From Nesterenkonia cremea (lineage in GTDB: Bacteria > Actinomycetota > Actinomycetes > Actinomycetales > Micrococcaceae), in NCBI RefSeq assembly GCF_014642675.1, contig NZ_BMIS01000011.1, positions 1-64,000 of the forward strand: a stretch of 64,000 nucleotides of DNA, in the 5' to 3' direction. The notes under the pieces are model-generated. The model worked only from the letters and a program-made list of their open reading frames with translations, was not told the DNA's origin and made no database searches. Shown piece after piece: positions 54,802 to 63,802 of this stretch. A program made the translations under genes and the position numbers. Position 1 is the first letter of the stretch. Every line of letters starts with the position of its first letter.

Positions 54802-55356
54802 TCAGGCCTTCTTGGAGTCATGGATCAGACCGCCGCCGCTGATCAGCAGCAGGACGGCCATCACGATCACGCCCATCCCGGAGATCCCCAGGATGCCGTG
54901 CGGGTCCAGCTGGCTGCCCACCATCAGGGAGACGCCGGTGAGCACACCCACGCCGCCGAGCAGGATGTGGTCCCGCGCCGGGACGAACTCCTTGCGAGCA
55001 CGCACACCGCCCACCAGCTCGGCCAGGCCCATGCCCAGGAAGCCGACTGCGGCCACCACAGCTGCGGCGGTGTCGGTGCCCACGAAGACTGCCGCCACAC
55101 CGGAGAGCACCCACACCGAGGCGCCCACTGCGAGCATCCCGCGCAGCGAATCCGGGACCACCTCGAGCTTGGCATAGTCCCAGACCGCGGTGGCACCCAG
55201 GACGAAGAACGCCGCGAGCGAGATCTTCAGCAGCGTGAGGGTGTCGTCCTGCCAGAAGGTGGTGAAGATGGCGAAGGCCAAGGTGATGAGGCCTCGCATC
55301 CACACCGGGCGGATGAGTTCCTGTGCTGTCTGGGCTGGGATCTTCTTCACGGACAC
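54802..55356 (-). CDS. HdeD-like conserved membrane protein
   Basis: This 184-aa protein has about six membrane segments in the paired pattern of HdeD/DUF308 proteins, for example GLITLAFAIFTTFW, ISLAAFFVLGATAVWDY, GMLAVGASVWVLSGVAAVFVG, TAAAVVAAVGFLGMGLAELVGGVRAR and GILGISGMGVIVMAVLLLISGGGLIHD. It starts at GTG 55356. Its role is unknown; the family was first linked to acid stress in E. coli. Confidence 0.6.
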   Translation of the reverse strand: MSVKKIPAQTAQELIRPVWMRGLITLAFAIFTTFWQDDTLTLLKISLAAFFVLGATAVWDYAKLEVVPDSLRGMLAVGASVWVLSGVAAVFVGTDTAAAVVAAVGFLGMGLAELVGGVRARKEFVPARDHILLGGVGVLTGVSLMVGSQLDPHGILGISGMGVIVMAVLLLISGGGLIHDSKKA

Positions 55357-55378
55357 GCGACGATTCTACCCGCCATGG

Positions 55379-56719
55379 TCACCGCGACTCGCCCAGCACC
55401 ATCCAGCGATCACTCGCAGCCCGCAGACCCAGGGTCACCCCACGAGCACCCATGAACACGACGGCGAACCCGGCCCACAGCCACAGGATCGCCTGGGTGC
55501 CGCTGAGCCCCAACGTGCTGATCCACCACAGCACCGGCAGGTAGACGGCCAGGTTCACCAGACCCACCACCGCCAGGTACCGCACATCCCCGGCACCCAT
55601 CAGCACGCCGTCGAGCACGAATACGTAGCCGGCCAGCGGCTGGGCCACCGCCATGACCAGCAGAGCCGCAGTGATGGAGGCGGCGACGCCGGCGTCGGGA
55701 GTGAACAGCCCGGCACCCCAGGGCGCGAAGAGCGCCAGCAGCGCCCCGGTGAGCACACCGAAGCCCAGCCCCCACCAGATCATCACCCGGACCATATGCC
55801 GTGCACTGTCCCGGCGGCAGGCGCCCAACTCCTTGCCGATCAGCGCCTGGGCGGCGATGGCCAGGGCGTCCAGGGCGAAGGCCAGCGTGGAGAACACGGT
55901 GAAGGCCACCTGGTGGGCGGCCAGCGTCTGGGGCCCCAAGTCCGTGGCCACGAAGACGGTGGACACGATCGCCGCACGCAGGCTGACCGTGCGCAGGAAC
56001 ATCCAGAACCCCACGCTGAAGGAACGGCGGATGCCCAACCGGTCGGGCCCCAGCTCCACCTTCTGGGCCAGCAGCCGCGGCACCAGGATGATCAGATAGG
56101 TCAGCGCCATGCCCCACTGGGCGATGGAGGTGCCGATGGCGGCGCCGGCCACACCCAGACCCACGCCGTGGACCAGCAGCAGGTTCAGCAGGATATTGCC
56201 GCCGAACCCGATGCCGGCCACGATCAGCGGCGTCTTGGTGTCCTGCATCCCACGCAGCACACCGGTGGCCGCGAAGACCAGCAGGATCCCGGGGATTCCG
56301 GGCAACGACCACAGCAGATAGTCCCAGGCGTTGGTGTGGACGCCCGGCCCGCCGGAGTCGTCGCTGCCCATCAGGCGCAGCAGCTCCTCGCCGGCCACCG
56401 CACCTGTGAGAGCCAGCCCGACGCCGAGCATCAGCGCCAGCCACAGGCCATCGCGTCCTGCGGCCAGCGCCTTGTTCAGCCGGCCCGCCCCGATGTAGCG
56501 CGCCACGGCCGGCGTCGTCGAGTAGGCCAGGAAGATCATCAGGCCGGTGACCGTGTGCATCACCGTGATGCCCAGGGCGGCGCCGGCCAGCTCCTCGACG
56601 CCGAGCCGGCCGATGATGACGGTGTCGGCCAGCAGGAACAGAGGCTCGGCCAGCAGCGCACCCAGGGCGGGGACCGCAAGCGCGAGGATCCGCCGCGGAA
56701 GCGGGCGCGGGTCGCTCAT
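55379..56719 (-). CDS. MATE-family efflux transporter (DinF type)
   Basis: This 446-aa exporter has 12 membrane segments. It starts ILALAVPALGALLAEPLFLLADTVIIGRLGVEELAGAALG, the MATE/DinF opening, and the second repeat carries TDLGPQTLAAHQVAFTVFSTLAFALDALAIAAQALIGKELGA. It exchanges H+ or Na+ for drugs or metabolites. The start overlaps the CPBP protease stop by ATGA, so both are cotranscribed. Confidence 0.9.
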   Translation of the reverse strand: MSDPRPLPRRILALAVPALGALLAEPLFLLADTVIIGRLGVEELAGAALGITVMHTVTGLMIFLAYSTTPAVARYIGAGRLNKALAAGRDGLWLALMLGVGLALTGAVAGEELLRLMGSDDSGGPGVHTNAWDYLLWSLPGIPGILLVFAATGVLRGMQDTKTPLIVAGIGFGGNILLNLLLVHGVGLGVAGAAIGTSIAQWGMALTYLIILVPRLLAQKVELGPDRLGIRRSFSVGFWMFLRTVSLRAAIVSTVFVATDLGPQTLAAHQVAFTVFSTLAFALDALAIAAQALIGKELGACRRDSARHMVRVMIWWGLGFGVLTGALLALFAPWGAGLFTPDAGVAASITAALLVMAVAQPLAGYVFVLDGVLMGAGDVRYLAVVGLVNLAVYLPVLWWISTLGLSGTQAILWLWAGFAVVFMGARGVTLGLRAASDRWMVLGESR

Positions 56720-57633
56720 GCTCCGATCAGCACCACGCGCAGGATGTGGCCGGCCTGCTCGAACTGCTCGAGCTCCTCCTCCATCTCCTCAGCCCAGGGC
56801 ATCACGTAGTAGGTGACCAGCAGGGACATCACGTTGTTGAAGACATGAAGCAGCACGGCGTAGATCAGCGAACGGCCGGTGAGGATATAGGCCAGGGTGA
56901 AGGCCAGGCCCATGGTCAGGTAGGGCAGGAAGGTGACCATGTTCAGATCACCCACACCAGCCAGGTAAGCCGGCAGGAAGTGCAGCAGGGGGAAGGTGAT
57001 CACCGAGATCGCGGCACAGATCCAGATGTTCACGTGCCGTGAGAGCTTACCGATGAGCAGATGCCGGAAGAAGTACTCCTCCACATAGGGGCCCATCAGC
57101 GCGATCACCACGACGGCGGCGAAGAAGGGCACGACGCCGAGCATCGTCTCGATGCTCTCCTGGTTCTGTGAGGTCTGCGGCTCCTCGCCGATGACCATGA
57201 CCATCACGGCGTTGAAGATCAGGATGCCCACCCAGATGACCGGGATCAGCAGCAGCTTGAGCCACCACAGATAGGCGAAAGTCCTGATGGAGCGCATCAG
57301 CGCCCCGAAGGAGAGGACCAGGGCGACGATGCCGAGGGTGCCGTAGCTGAAGGCGTTGCCCAGGAAGGAGGCCATCTGGAGGTCCTCCTCGTCGCCGCTG
57401 CTGAGCATCTGGTCGACAGCGGGGATCGAGATGACCACCAGGGAGAGTCCACCGCCCAGGAAGCCGAGCACGTAGAGCAGGGTGGCGCCAGCGTCCCACC
57501 AGGTGAAGCGGCCCGGGTCGGCGTCGAGCTGGCGCTTCCGGAGCTTCTGCGGCTGGTACGGCTGGAACTGCTCAGGCTGCTGGCCCGGCTGCTGAGGCGG
57601 GTACCCGTAGGGGTTCTGCTCTGGATTCGTCAT
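56716..57633 (-). CDS. CPBP-family intramembrane metalloprotease
   Basis: This 305-aa membrane protein opens with a Pro/Gln-rich cytosolic segment (NPYGYPPQQPGQQPEQFQPYQPQ). Seven or eight helices follow. The CPBP motifs are present: YVEEYFFRHLLIG (EExxxR) near residue 185, FPLLHFLP (F-x-x-x-H) near 217 and YAVLLHVFNNV (H-x-x-x-N) near 272. Members act as prenyl-protein-type proteases or maturation/immunity factors. It is first in an operon with the MATE exporter. Confidence 0.88.
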   Translation of the reverse strand: MTNPEQNPYGYPPQQPGQQPEQFQPYQPQKLRKRQLDADPGRFTWWDAGATLLYVLGFLGGGLSLVVISIPAVDQMLSSGDEEDLQMASFLGNAFSYGTLGIVALVLSFGALMRSIRTFAYLWWLKLLLIPVIWVGILIFNAVMVMVIGEEPQTSQNQESIETMLGVVPFFAAVVVIALMGPYVEEYFFRHLLIGKLSRHVNIWICAAISVITFPLLHFLPAYLAGVGDLNMVTFLPYLTMGLAFTLAYILTGRSLIYAVLLHVFNNVMSLLVTYYVMPWAEEMEEELEQFEQAGHILRVVLIGA

Positions 57634-57666
57634 CGGGTCCAGTCTAGAAGCCCGCGCTCGGCGCGA

Positions 57667-57748
57667 ACCCTCGCTTTACCAAGGCTTTCTAGCTTTACCC
57701 CTGCAGATTCGGGCAGGTAAACCTAAATGTGGTTGGTAAAACGAGGGT
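57667..57748. repeat. Nested inverted repeats with four GGTAAA-type boxes
   Basis: ACCCTCGCTTTACC (57667-57680) pairs with GGTAAAACGAGGGT (57735-57748), 13 of 14 bases. Inside, CTTTACCCCTGC and GGCAGGTAAAC form a second stem. The 151-bp gap joins two same-strand genes, so it may be a structured leader for the CPBP gene or a binding array. Confidence 0.5.
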
Positions 57749-57784
57749 GCGGTGGCGCGGGGCGCGAGGGCCCACTCGCGTTGC

Positions 57785-58825
57785 TCAGCTGGAGGAGGCC
57801 AGGGGGCTGGGGGTCAGCAGCGTCGCATTGCGGAGGTCCCGCAGCTGCCGGGCCTTCTCGGCCACGGCGTGGTCCTCATCGGTGATGGGCTCCCAGGGAG
57901 GGATCTGCCGGGCTGACCCTTCGCCGTCGGGGGCCACCATGACAGGCAGGCCGTAAGCCACCACCTCGGGATGGCGCTCCTGCCGGCCCCCGGCGCGCAC
58001 GCGCACCAGCACGTGCATCGACTTGGAGCCGGTGAGCACCAGGCGGGCGTCCACCTCCACCAGATCGCCGATGGTGATGGGCCGGTAGAACCGCACTCCC
58101 CCGGTCAGCACGGCTGCCACGTCATAGCCGGAGTAGCGCTCAGCACAGATCTCCGCAGTCTTGTCGATCCACTTCATCACCGCACCGCCGCGCATCTTCC
58201 CGTCCGGGTAGCGGTCCTCAGTGTCGGCCAAAAAGCGCAGGGTCAGCGCCTCGGAGCTGCCCATCCCCTCCGGCATGGACTGGATGGTCTCCTCCACCTG
58301 ACGGCGGTAGACCATCCGCTGGGAGGCGTCCACGTCGCGGCGCTTCTCCAGCTCGGTCTGCGGCTCGAAGGGCCCCACCGGCGCAGGATCGCCGTCCTCC
58401 CCCACGGCCACGTAGATCATGAAGCACTCGGTGCACACGGTCCAGACATCGTCGGAGGAACCCTCACCCTCGACGCCGCCCTGCACGCCGCCGCCCTCAG
58501 GACCGTCCCCTTCAGGACCGTCCTCGCCGGCCTCAGCAGGGACCGCCGTGTTCCGGATCAGCACGCGGGTCTGGATATGCACCGACGTCTTGCCGGTGTG
58601 CACCACACGAGCTTGCACGGTCACCGGCGTGTCCCTCGGGACCGGCACGATGAAATGCATATTGCCCACATATGAGGTGCGGCAGGCCGAGCGCGCCCAG
58701 CTCGCGGCACAGGCGTAGGCGGTCTTATCGATCCAGTCGACCACGACGCCACCGGCCACTGTGGTCTCCTTGGACGTTCCGGTGACCTCCTGGAACGTCA
58801 GCTCGATGCTGCTCCGCCGTGCCAT
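57785..58825 (-). CDS. Acyl-CoA thioesterase with two hotdog domains
   Basis: This 346-aa protein contains two BACH/acyl-CoA hydrolase-like hotdog domains: GGVVVDWIDKTAYACAASWA with NMHFIVPVPRDTPVTVQARVVHTGKTSVHIQTRV, then GGAVMKWIDKTAEICAERYSG with GVRFYRPITIGDLVEVDARLVLTGSKSMHVLVRV. The D-x-x-A/x active-site Asp occurs in both. A Gly/Glu-rich loop (about residues 95-120) separates them. The start is set at ATG 58825, where homology begins. It hydrolyses acyl-CoA to free acid and CoA. Confidence 0.85.
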   Translation of the reverse strand: MARRSSIELTFQEVTGTSKETTVAGGVVVDWIDKTAYACAASWARSACRTSYVGNMHFIVPVPRDTPVTVQARVVHTGKTSVHIQTRVLIRNTAVPAEAGEDGPEGDGPEGGGVQGGVEGEGSSDDVWTVCTECFMIYVAVGEDGDPAPVGPFEPQTELEKRRDVDASQRMVYRRQVEETIQSMPEGMGSSEALTLRFLADTEDRYPDGKMRGGAVMKWIDKTAEICAERYSGYDVAAVLTGGVRFYRPITIGDLVEVDARLVLTGSKSMHVLVRVRAGGRQERHPEVVAYGLPVMVAPDGEGSARQIPPWEPITDEDHAVAEKARQLRDLRNATLLTPSPLASSS

Positions 58826-58991
58826 ATCAAGAACGGTAGCAGGGTCTCCCCTGCCCAGTGGAAAGACTGGGATTGGACACATGCCCGAAACCCCAAGTTC
58901 CCTAGGGTGGCCGGAGCCCTGCGAATAAGATGGGTTCGTATGCACATGAAATGACCCTTGACTACCTCTGACACCAGCCGAGAGGCAGCTG

Positions 58992-61900
58992 ATGCATCCC
59001 TTCGAGAATCCCTTCCGTCACAGCGCCGAGGCCAAGCGGCACGCGCTGCGCCACTTCCGGGCGGTCATCTTCGACATGGACGGCGTGGTCACCGACACAG
59101 CCGGCGTCCACGCCCGGGCCTGGAAGGAGCTGTTCGACGCCGCCCTGACGGAGATCGCAGGATCTCCTCAGCCGGAGTTCACGGACGAGGACTACCTCAA
59201 CTATGTGGATGGCCGCCCCCGCGAGGACGGGATCCGCAGCCTGCTCGAGGCTCGGAACCTTCCCGTTCCCGACGGCGAGCCCGGCGACTCCCCCGAGACC
59301 CTGACGGTCCACGGCCTGGCCGCCCGCAAGCAGACCTTCTTCGAGCAGGTGCTGGAGCGTGACGGCGTCGAGGTCTTCCAGACCACGGTGGACCTGATCC
59401 ACCAGCTGCGCGCCGACGGCATCCCCACCGCCCTGGTGACCTCCTCCCGCAACGGCCGCCACGTGCTGCAGATCGCCGGCCTGCTGGATGCCTTCAACGT
59501 CATCGTCGACGGCACCGACGCCCTGGAGCTGGGCCTGCCCGGCAAGCCCAGCCCGGCCATGTTCCTGCACGCCTCGGCCCTGCTGAAGGTGGAGCCGGAG
59601 GACGCCATCGTGGTGGAGGACGCCGTCTCCGGCGTCCAGGCCGGGCGCGCCGGCAGCTTCGGCATGGTGGTAGGCCTGAACCGCGGCGATGACCCGCGGC
59701 GGCTGAAGGAGGGCGGCGCCGACGTCGTCGTCCAGGACCTCTCGGTCATGAACCTGACCACCCGCACCACCAAGCCCTATGACCCGGACTGGGTGCTGGT
59801 CTTCGACGACTTCGACCCCAAGGACGAACCCACCCGTGAGGTGCTGTGCTCGATGGCCAACGGCTACTGGGGCACCCGCGGCAACTACCCGGGCACCAGC
59901 GCCGATGCCACCCACTACCCGGGCAACTACATCGCCGGTGTCTTCAACCGTCTCAAGACCGACATCATGGGCAAGACGGTGGAGACCGAGCATATGGTCA
60001 ACATCCCGGACTGGACCTACCTGCAGGTCACCCCGGAGGCCGGAAACCCACTGCTGCCCGGCTCCCCCGAGCTGATCGACTACTGCCAGGAGCTGGACAT
60101 GCGCCGCGGCCTGGTCACGCGCATCGCCCGGTTCCAGGACCTCCACGGCCGCCGTACCAAGGTGACCACCCGCCAGTTCCAGGCGCTGGCCGGTGTGCAG
60201 CTGGCTGCCATGGAGATGAAGATCGAGGCGGAGAACTGGTCCGGCAACATCAATGTCCGCTCCATGATCGACGGCCGAGTGGCCAACCGGAACGTCGCCG
60301 CGGACCGCGAGCTGGCCGGCAACCACCTCAGCCCGGTGGACTCCCGGGAGGTGGACGGCGAGACCGTCCTGCTGGAGACCGAGACCAACCAGTCCAAGGT
60401 GCAGATCGCCGTCGCGACCCGCACCTCGGTGATGACCAACGGCAGCACCCGTCCGATGCGCCGCCCGGTGCACGAGGGCGACCTGGTGGCCGGCCAAGAC
60501 ATCTCCCTACACCTCGACGCCGGCCAGCCGGTCAAGATCGAGAAGATCGCCGCAGTCTCCAACTCCCATGACCACGCGATCTCCACGGTGTGGCACAACG
60601 CGGTCAAGAAGGTGCAGAGGGCCTCTCGCTTCCGCACCATGCTGACCTACCACGAGGAGATGTGGGGCGTGCTGTGGCACCGGTTCGCCGTCTCCATCGG
60701 CTCGGATCCCAACCGTCAGCAGCTGGCGCTGAACCTGCACACCTTCCACGTGCTGCAGACCGCCTTCGGCGCCCGCCACGACCTGGATGCGACCCTGCCG
60801 GCCCGCGGCCTCTCCGGCGAGGGCTACCGCGGTCACCTGTTCTGGGACGAGATGTTCATGTACCCGATGCTCACGCTGCGCCGCCCGGAGCTGACCCGTG
60901 GTCTGCTGCTCTACCGGTACCGCCGGCTCAGCGAGGCCCGTGCCATGGCGCGCGCCGAGGGCTACGAGGGTGCGATGTTCCCCTGGCAGGCCGGCTCCGA
61001 CGGCCGCGAGGAGACTCCCACCGAGCTGTGGAACCCGCGCTCGAACATGTGGATGCCGGACAACTCGCACCGGCAGCGCCACGTCTCGCTGGCCATCGCC
61101 TACTCGGTGCTGCAGTACTTCGAGATCACCCAGGACTACACCTTCCTCTCCGACTACGGTGCGGAGATGCTGGTGGAGATCAGCCGGTTCTTCGTCTCCC
61201 TGTCCGAGTACGACCCCGGGTCCGACCGCTACGACATCGACGGCGTGATGGGCCCGGACGAGTACCACGACGGCTACCCGGACACTCCGGGCTCGGGTCT
61301 GCGGAACAACGCATACACCAACGTCATGACCTCCTACATGCTGCGCCACACCGCGCAGATGGTCCGCGAGCTGGACGGCCGCGATGACCCGCTCTCCGAG
61401 TGGCTGGACATCTTCGAGGACGAGCTGGACCACTGGGAGCACATCTCCCAGCGTCTTCGCCTGCACTTCCACTCCGACGGCGTGATCAGCCAGTTCGACG
61501 GCTACGAGGACCTGCTGGAGTTCGACTGGGAGGGCTATAAGGCCAAGTACGGCAACATCGGCCGCCTGGACCTGATCCTGCAGGCCGAGGACGACGCCAC
61601 CAACCGGTACAAGCTCTCCAAGCAGGCCGATGTGCTGATGCTCTGCTACCTGTTCTCCGCCGATGAGCTCATCAACACTATGGACCACATGGGATATGAG
61701 CTGACCATCGAGGACTTCGGAAACACGGTGGAGTACTACCTGGCCCGCTCCTCCCACGGCTCCACGCTCTCCCGGCTTGTGCACGCCTGGGTGGCGGCGC
61801 GCTTCGACCGAGCCGGCTCCTGGAACCTCTTCAAGGAGGCTCTGGAGTCCGACCTCTCCGATACACAGGGCGGCACCACCCGCGAGGGCATCCACCTGGG

Positions 61901-62207
61901 CATGATGGCCGGCACGGTGGACATGGTGATCCGCAGCTACGCCGGCATCGAGACCCGCGCGGATGCGCTGTGGATGCACCCTCTGCTGCCGGACGAGCTG
62001 CCGGAGGTCACCTTCCGGATGCGCTACCGCAACCAGCCGATCGTGGTGCACATCGACCACGAAGAGGTGAACCTGAAGCTCTCCGAGGGCTCGGCGGAGC
62101 CCATCGACGTCAACGTCGAAGGCAAGGCCAAGCAGCTGGCCCCCGGCGAGGAGTGGACGGTGAAGCTGGAGCACCAGGCACGCGAGCATCAGCGCGCAGG
62201 AGCCTGA
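58992..62207 (+). CDS. HAD beta-phosphoglucomutase fused to GH65 phosphorylase
   Basis: This 1,071-aa two-enzyme fusion has a HAD-IA domain at residues 1-250 (VIFDMDGVVTDTAGVHARAWKELF with DxD, ALVTSSRN, GKPSPAMFL, VVEDAVSGVQAG), as in beta-phosphoglucomutase. The rest is a GH65 phosphorylase with NGYWGTRGNYPG, GEGYRGHLFWDEMFMYP and MGPDEYHDG, whose Glu is the catalytic acid. The pair would phosphorolyse an alpha-glucoside such as trehalose, kojibiose or maltose to beta-glucose-1-phosphate and convert this to glucose-6-phosphate. ATG 58992 follows GAGAGGCAG. A strong hairpin terminates it. Confidence 0.92.
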   Translation: MHPFENPFRHSAEAKRHALRHFRAVIFDMDGVVTDTAGVHARAWKELFDAALTEIAGSPQPEFTDEDYLNYVDGRPREDGIRSLLEARNLPVPDGEPGDSPETLTVHGLAARKQTFFEQVLERDGVEVFQTTVDLIHQLRADGIPTALVTSSRNGRHVLQIAGLLDAFNVIVDGTDALELGLPGKPSPAMFLHASALLKVEPEDAIVVEDAVSGVQAGRAGSFGMVVGLNRGDDPRRLKEGGADVVVQDLSVMNLTTRTTKPYDPDWVLVFDDFDPKDEPTREVLCSMANGYWGTRGNYPGTSADATHYPGNYIAGVFNRLKTDIMGKTVETEHMVNIPDWTYLQVTPEAGNPLLPGSPELIDYCQELDMRRGLVTRIARFQDLHGRRTKVTTRQFQALAGVQLAAMEMKIEAENWSGNINVRSMIDGRVANRNVAADRELAGNHLSPVDSREVDGETVLLETETNQSKVQIAVATRTSVMTNGSTRPMRRPVHEGDLVAGQDISLHLDAGQPVKIEKIAAVSNSHDHAISTVWHNAVKKVQRASRFRTMLTYHEEMWGVLWHRFAVSIGSDPNRQQLALNLHTFHVLQTAFGARHDLDATLPARGLSGEGYRGHLFWDEMFMYPMLTLRRPELTRGLLLYRYRRLSEARAMARAEGYEGAMFPWQAGSDGREETPTELWNPRSNMWMPDNSHRQRHVSLAIAYSVLQYFEITQDYTFLSDYGAEMLVEISRFFVSLSEYDPGSDRYDIDGVMGPDEYHDGYPDTPGSGLRNNAYTNVMTSYMLRHTAQMVRELDGRDDPLSEWLDIFEDELDHWEHISQRLRLHFHSDGVISQFDGYEDLLEFDWEGYKAKYGNIGRLDLILQAEDDATNRYKLSKQADVLMLCYLFSADELINTMDHMGYELTIEDFGNTVEYYLARSSHGSTLSRLVHAWVAARFDRAGSWNLFKEALESDLSDTQGGTTREGIHLGMMAGTVDMVIRSYAGIETRADALWMHPLLPDELPEVTFRMRYRNQPIVVHIDHEEVNLKLSEGSAEPIDVNVEGKAKQLAPGEEWTVKLEHQAREHQRAGA

Positions 62208-62224
62208 TCCTCAGCTGAAGCAGA

Positions 62225-62275
62225 ACGACGACGGCGGCCGCCCATCTGGAGAAGATGGCCGGCCGCCGTCGTCGT
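62225..62275. terminator. Strong hairpin terminator after the GH65 fusion
   Basis: ACGACGACGGCGGCC (62225-62239) and GGCCGCCGTCGTCGT (62261-62275) pair over 15 bp. An inner stem (CCATCT/AGATGG) extends it. The hairpin is 18 bp downstream of the stop codon. Confidence 0.8.
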
Positions 62276-62310
62276 GTGTGGGGTGGGCGCTGGGGCGGTA
62301 CCGGGGAAGC

Positions 62311-62345
62311 GGCGTCGAGTGGCACGTCTGGGTGGGGTCACGGCG
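62311..62345. repeat. 35-bp direct repeat, copy 1
   Basis: This copy matches 63760-63794 at 34 of 35 bases. Its TCGAGTGGCAC part (62315-62325) also pairs with GTGCCACTCGA at 62363-62373, giving a hairpin that the second copy lacks. Confidence 0.75.
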
Positions 62346-62467
62346 CTTCTGACGACCCGAAGGTGCCACTCGAGGGGGAAGAGACCAATCATTGACTCTG
62401 CACCGATAGTGGAGTTAAATCTGTACCAACGGTGGATTTTAGGGCGCACGGATGGGGGATTTCACTC

Positions 62468-63745
62468 ATGGTGGAGTATCGACGGCGGATCGTGGACGAT
62501 CTTCTCGACGAGCTTCTCCCTGAGATGGCCGCCGTAGCTCTGGAAGGCGCCAAAGGCGTCGGCAAGACGGCGACGGCGACCCAGCGTGCCCGCACGGTCT
62601 ATTCCCTCCAGCGGACCCATCAGCGGGAGGTGCTCAGCGCCGAACCTGAGATGATCAACGATGGGCCGTTTCCCGTCTTCATCGACGAATGGCAGCTTCA
62701 CCCGCCTCTCTGGGACGCGGTGAAGACAGCAGTCGACGACGATCCATCCGGAGGTCGTTTTCTTCTGGCCGGCTCCGCAGATCTTCCTCCCGGAACACGC
62801 ATCCACAGCGGAGCTGGCCGCATCGACAGATTCACTCTGCGCCCGATGACGCTGATGGAACGAAACTTTGAAACACCGACCATATCTATCGGAAAGCTGC
62901 TCCGCGGAGAACCCCAACAGATTCGGGGCACGACGCAGAGGACGCTGCGCGACTACATCGACGAGATCTTTCGCTCGGGACTGCCCGGCATCCGGGACCT
63001 GAGCCCCAAAGTCCGGCGTCACCGCATCCAGACATACGTAGACCGTCTGGCCGAAAAGGACATTCCCGCCGCCGGCGGACGTATCCGGGAACCGGAGACG
63101 CTGAAGGCCTGGATCACCGCCTATGGCGCAGCAACGGCCACTGACGCCAGCTACGAGACGATCCTCAGGGCTGCGACTCCCGGACAGTCCGAGAAGCCCG
63201 ACAAGAAGACCGTCATGCGATACAGAGACCTGCTCACCCGCCTCTTCATCCTGGACCCGGTGCCCGCCTGGATGCCTTCTCTGGCTCCGCTCACCACGCT
63301 GATCCGGTCCCCGAAGCACCATATGGTGGACCCAGCTCTTCCTGCCCACCTGGCCGGCATCGGGCCGGAAGGCCTTCTGAGAGGCGAGCGCAATGTCCTG
63401 GCTCCGGACGGGGAGACATGGCTGGGAGCGCTCTTCGAATCTCTGGCCGTCCAGTCCCTGCGCGTATATGGCGAGGCGAACCAGACCCACGTCCGCCAAC
63501 TCCGCACCAAAGGGGGCCGCCAAGAGATCGATCTCATCCTGGAGGACTGGGAGCGCAACACTCTCGCCGTGGAGGTGAAGCTGGCCGGTGCTGCCCGCAA
63601 CGAGCACGTGAAGCACCTGAACTGGCTTCAGGAGAAGGTGAGCGACGGCCGTCGGCTGACGCGCATGGTCGTCACTTCCGGCGAGCAAGCCTACACCCGG
63701 GCAGATGGCGTCCTGGTCGCCCCGCTGGCCCTCCTGGGGCCCTGA
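62468..63745 (+). CDS. AAA ATPase with DUF4143 C-terminal domain
   Basis: This 425-aa protein has a Walker A motif VALEGAKGVGKTATATQRA near residue 30, Walker B FPVFIDEWQLHPPLWDAVK near 75, and the sensor segment FLLAGSADLPPG. A helical region and the DUF4143 domain follow. The C-terminal part reads GGRQEIDLILEDWERNTLAVEVKLAG, which has a PD-(D/E)xK nuclease-like D...E-x-K pattern. Function in this family is uncertain. ATG 62468 was chosen because homology (VEYRRRIVDDLLDELLP) starts there. A 35-bp direct repeat flanks the gene, hinting at insertion as a unit. Confidence 0.82.
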   Translation: MVEYRRRIVDDLLDELLPEMAAVALEGAKGVGKTATATQRARTVYSLQRTHQREVLSAEPEMINDGPFPVFIDEWQLHPPLWDAVKTAVDDDPSGGRFLLAGSADLPPGTRIHSGAGRIDRFTLRPMTLMERNFETPTISIGKLLRGEPQQIRGTTQRTLRDYIDEIFRSGLPGIRDLSPKVRRHRIQTYVDRLAEKDIPAAGGRIREPETLKAWITAYGAATATDASYETILRAATPGQSEKPDKKTVMRYRDLLTRLFILDPVPAWMPSLAPLTTLIRSPKHHMVDPALPAHLAGIGPEGLLRGERNVLAPDGETWLGALFESLAVQSLRVYGEANQTHVRQLRTKGGRQEIDLILEDWERNTLAVEVKLAGAARNEHVKHLNWLQEKVSDGRRLTRMVVTSGEQAYTRADGVLVAPLALLGP

Positions 63746-63759
63746 CGGAAGCATCCGGT

Positions 63760-63794
63760 GGCGTCGACTGGCACGTCTGGGTGGGGTCACGGCG
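63760..63794. repeat. 35-bp direct repeat, copy 2
   Basis: This copy carries C where copy 1 (62311-62345) has G at the ninth base and is otherwise identical. It starts 15 bp after the DUF4143 gene stop and lies just downstream of the end of the following minus-strand gene. Confidence 0.75.
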
Positions 63795-63802
63795 GCACTC
63801 CA

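Noticed and set aside
58962..60497. Long minus-strand frame of about 511 codons opposite the HAD-GH65 gene
   Set aside because: It is a GC-driven antisense shadow of the well-supported plus-strand gene, with a low-complexity Val/Gly/His/Gln composition and no domain.
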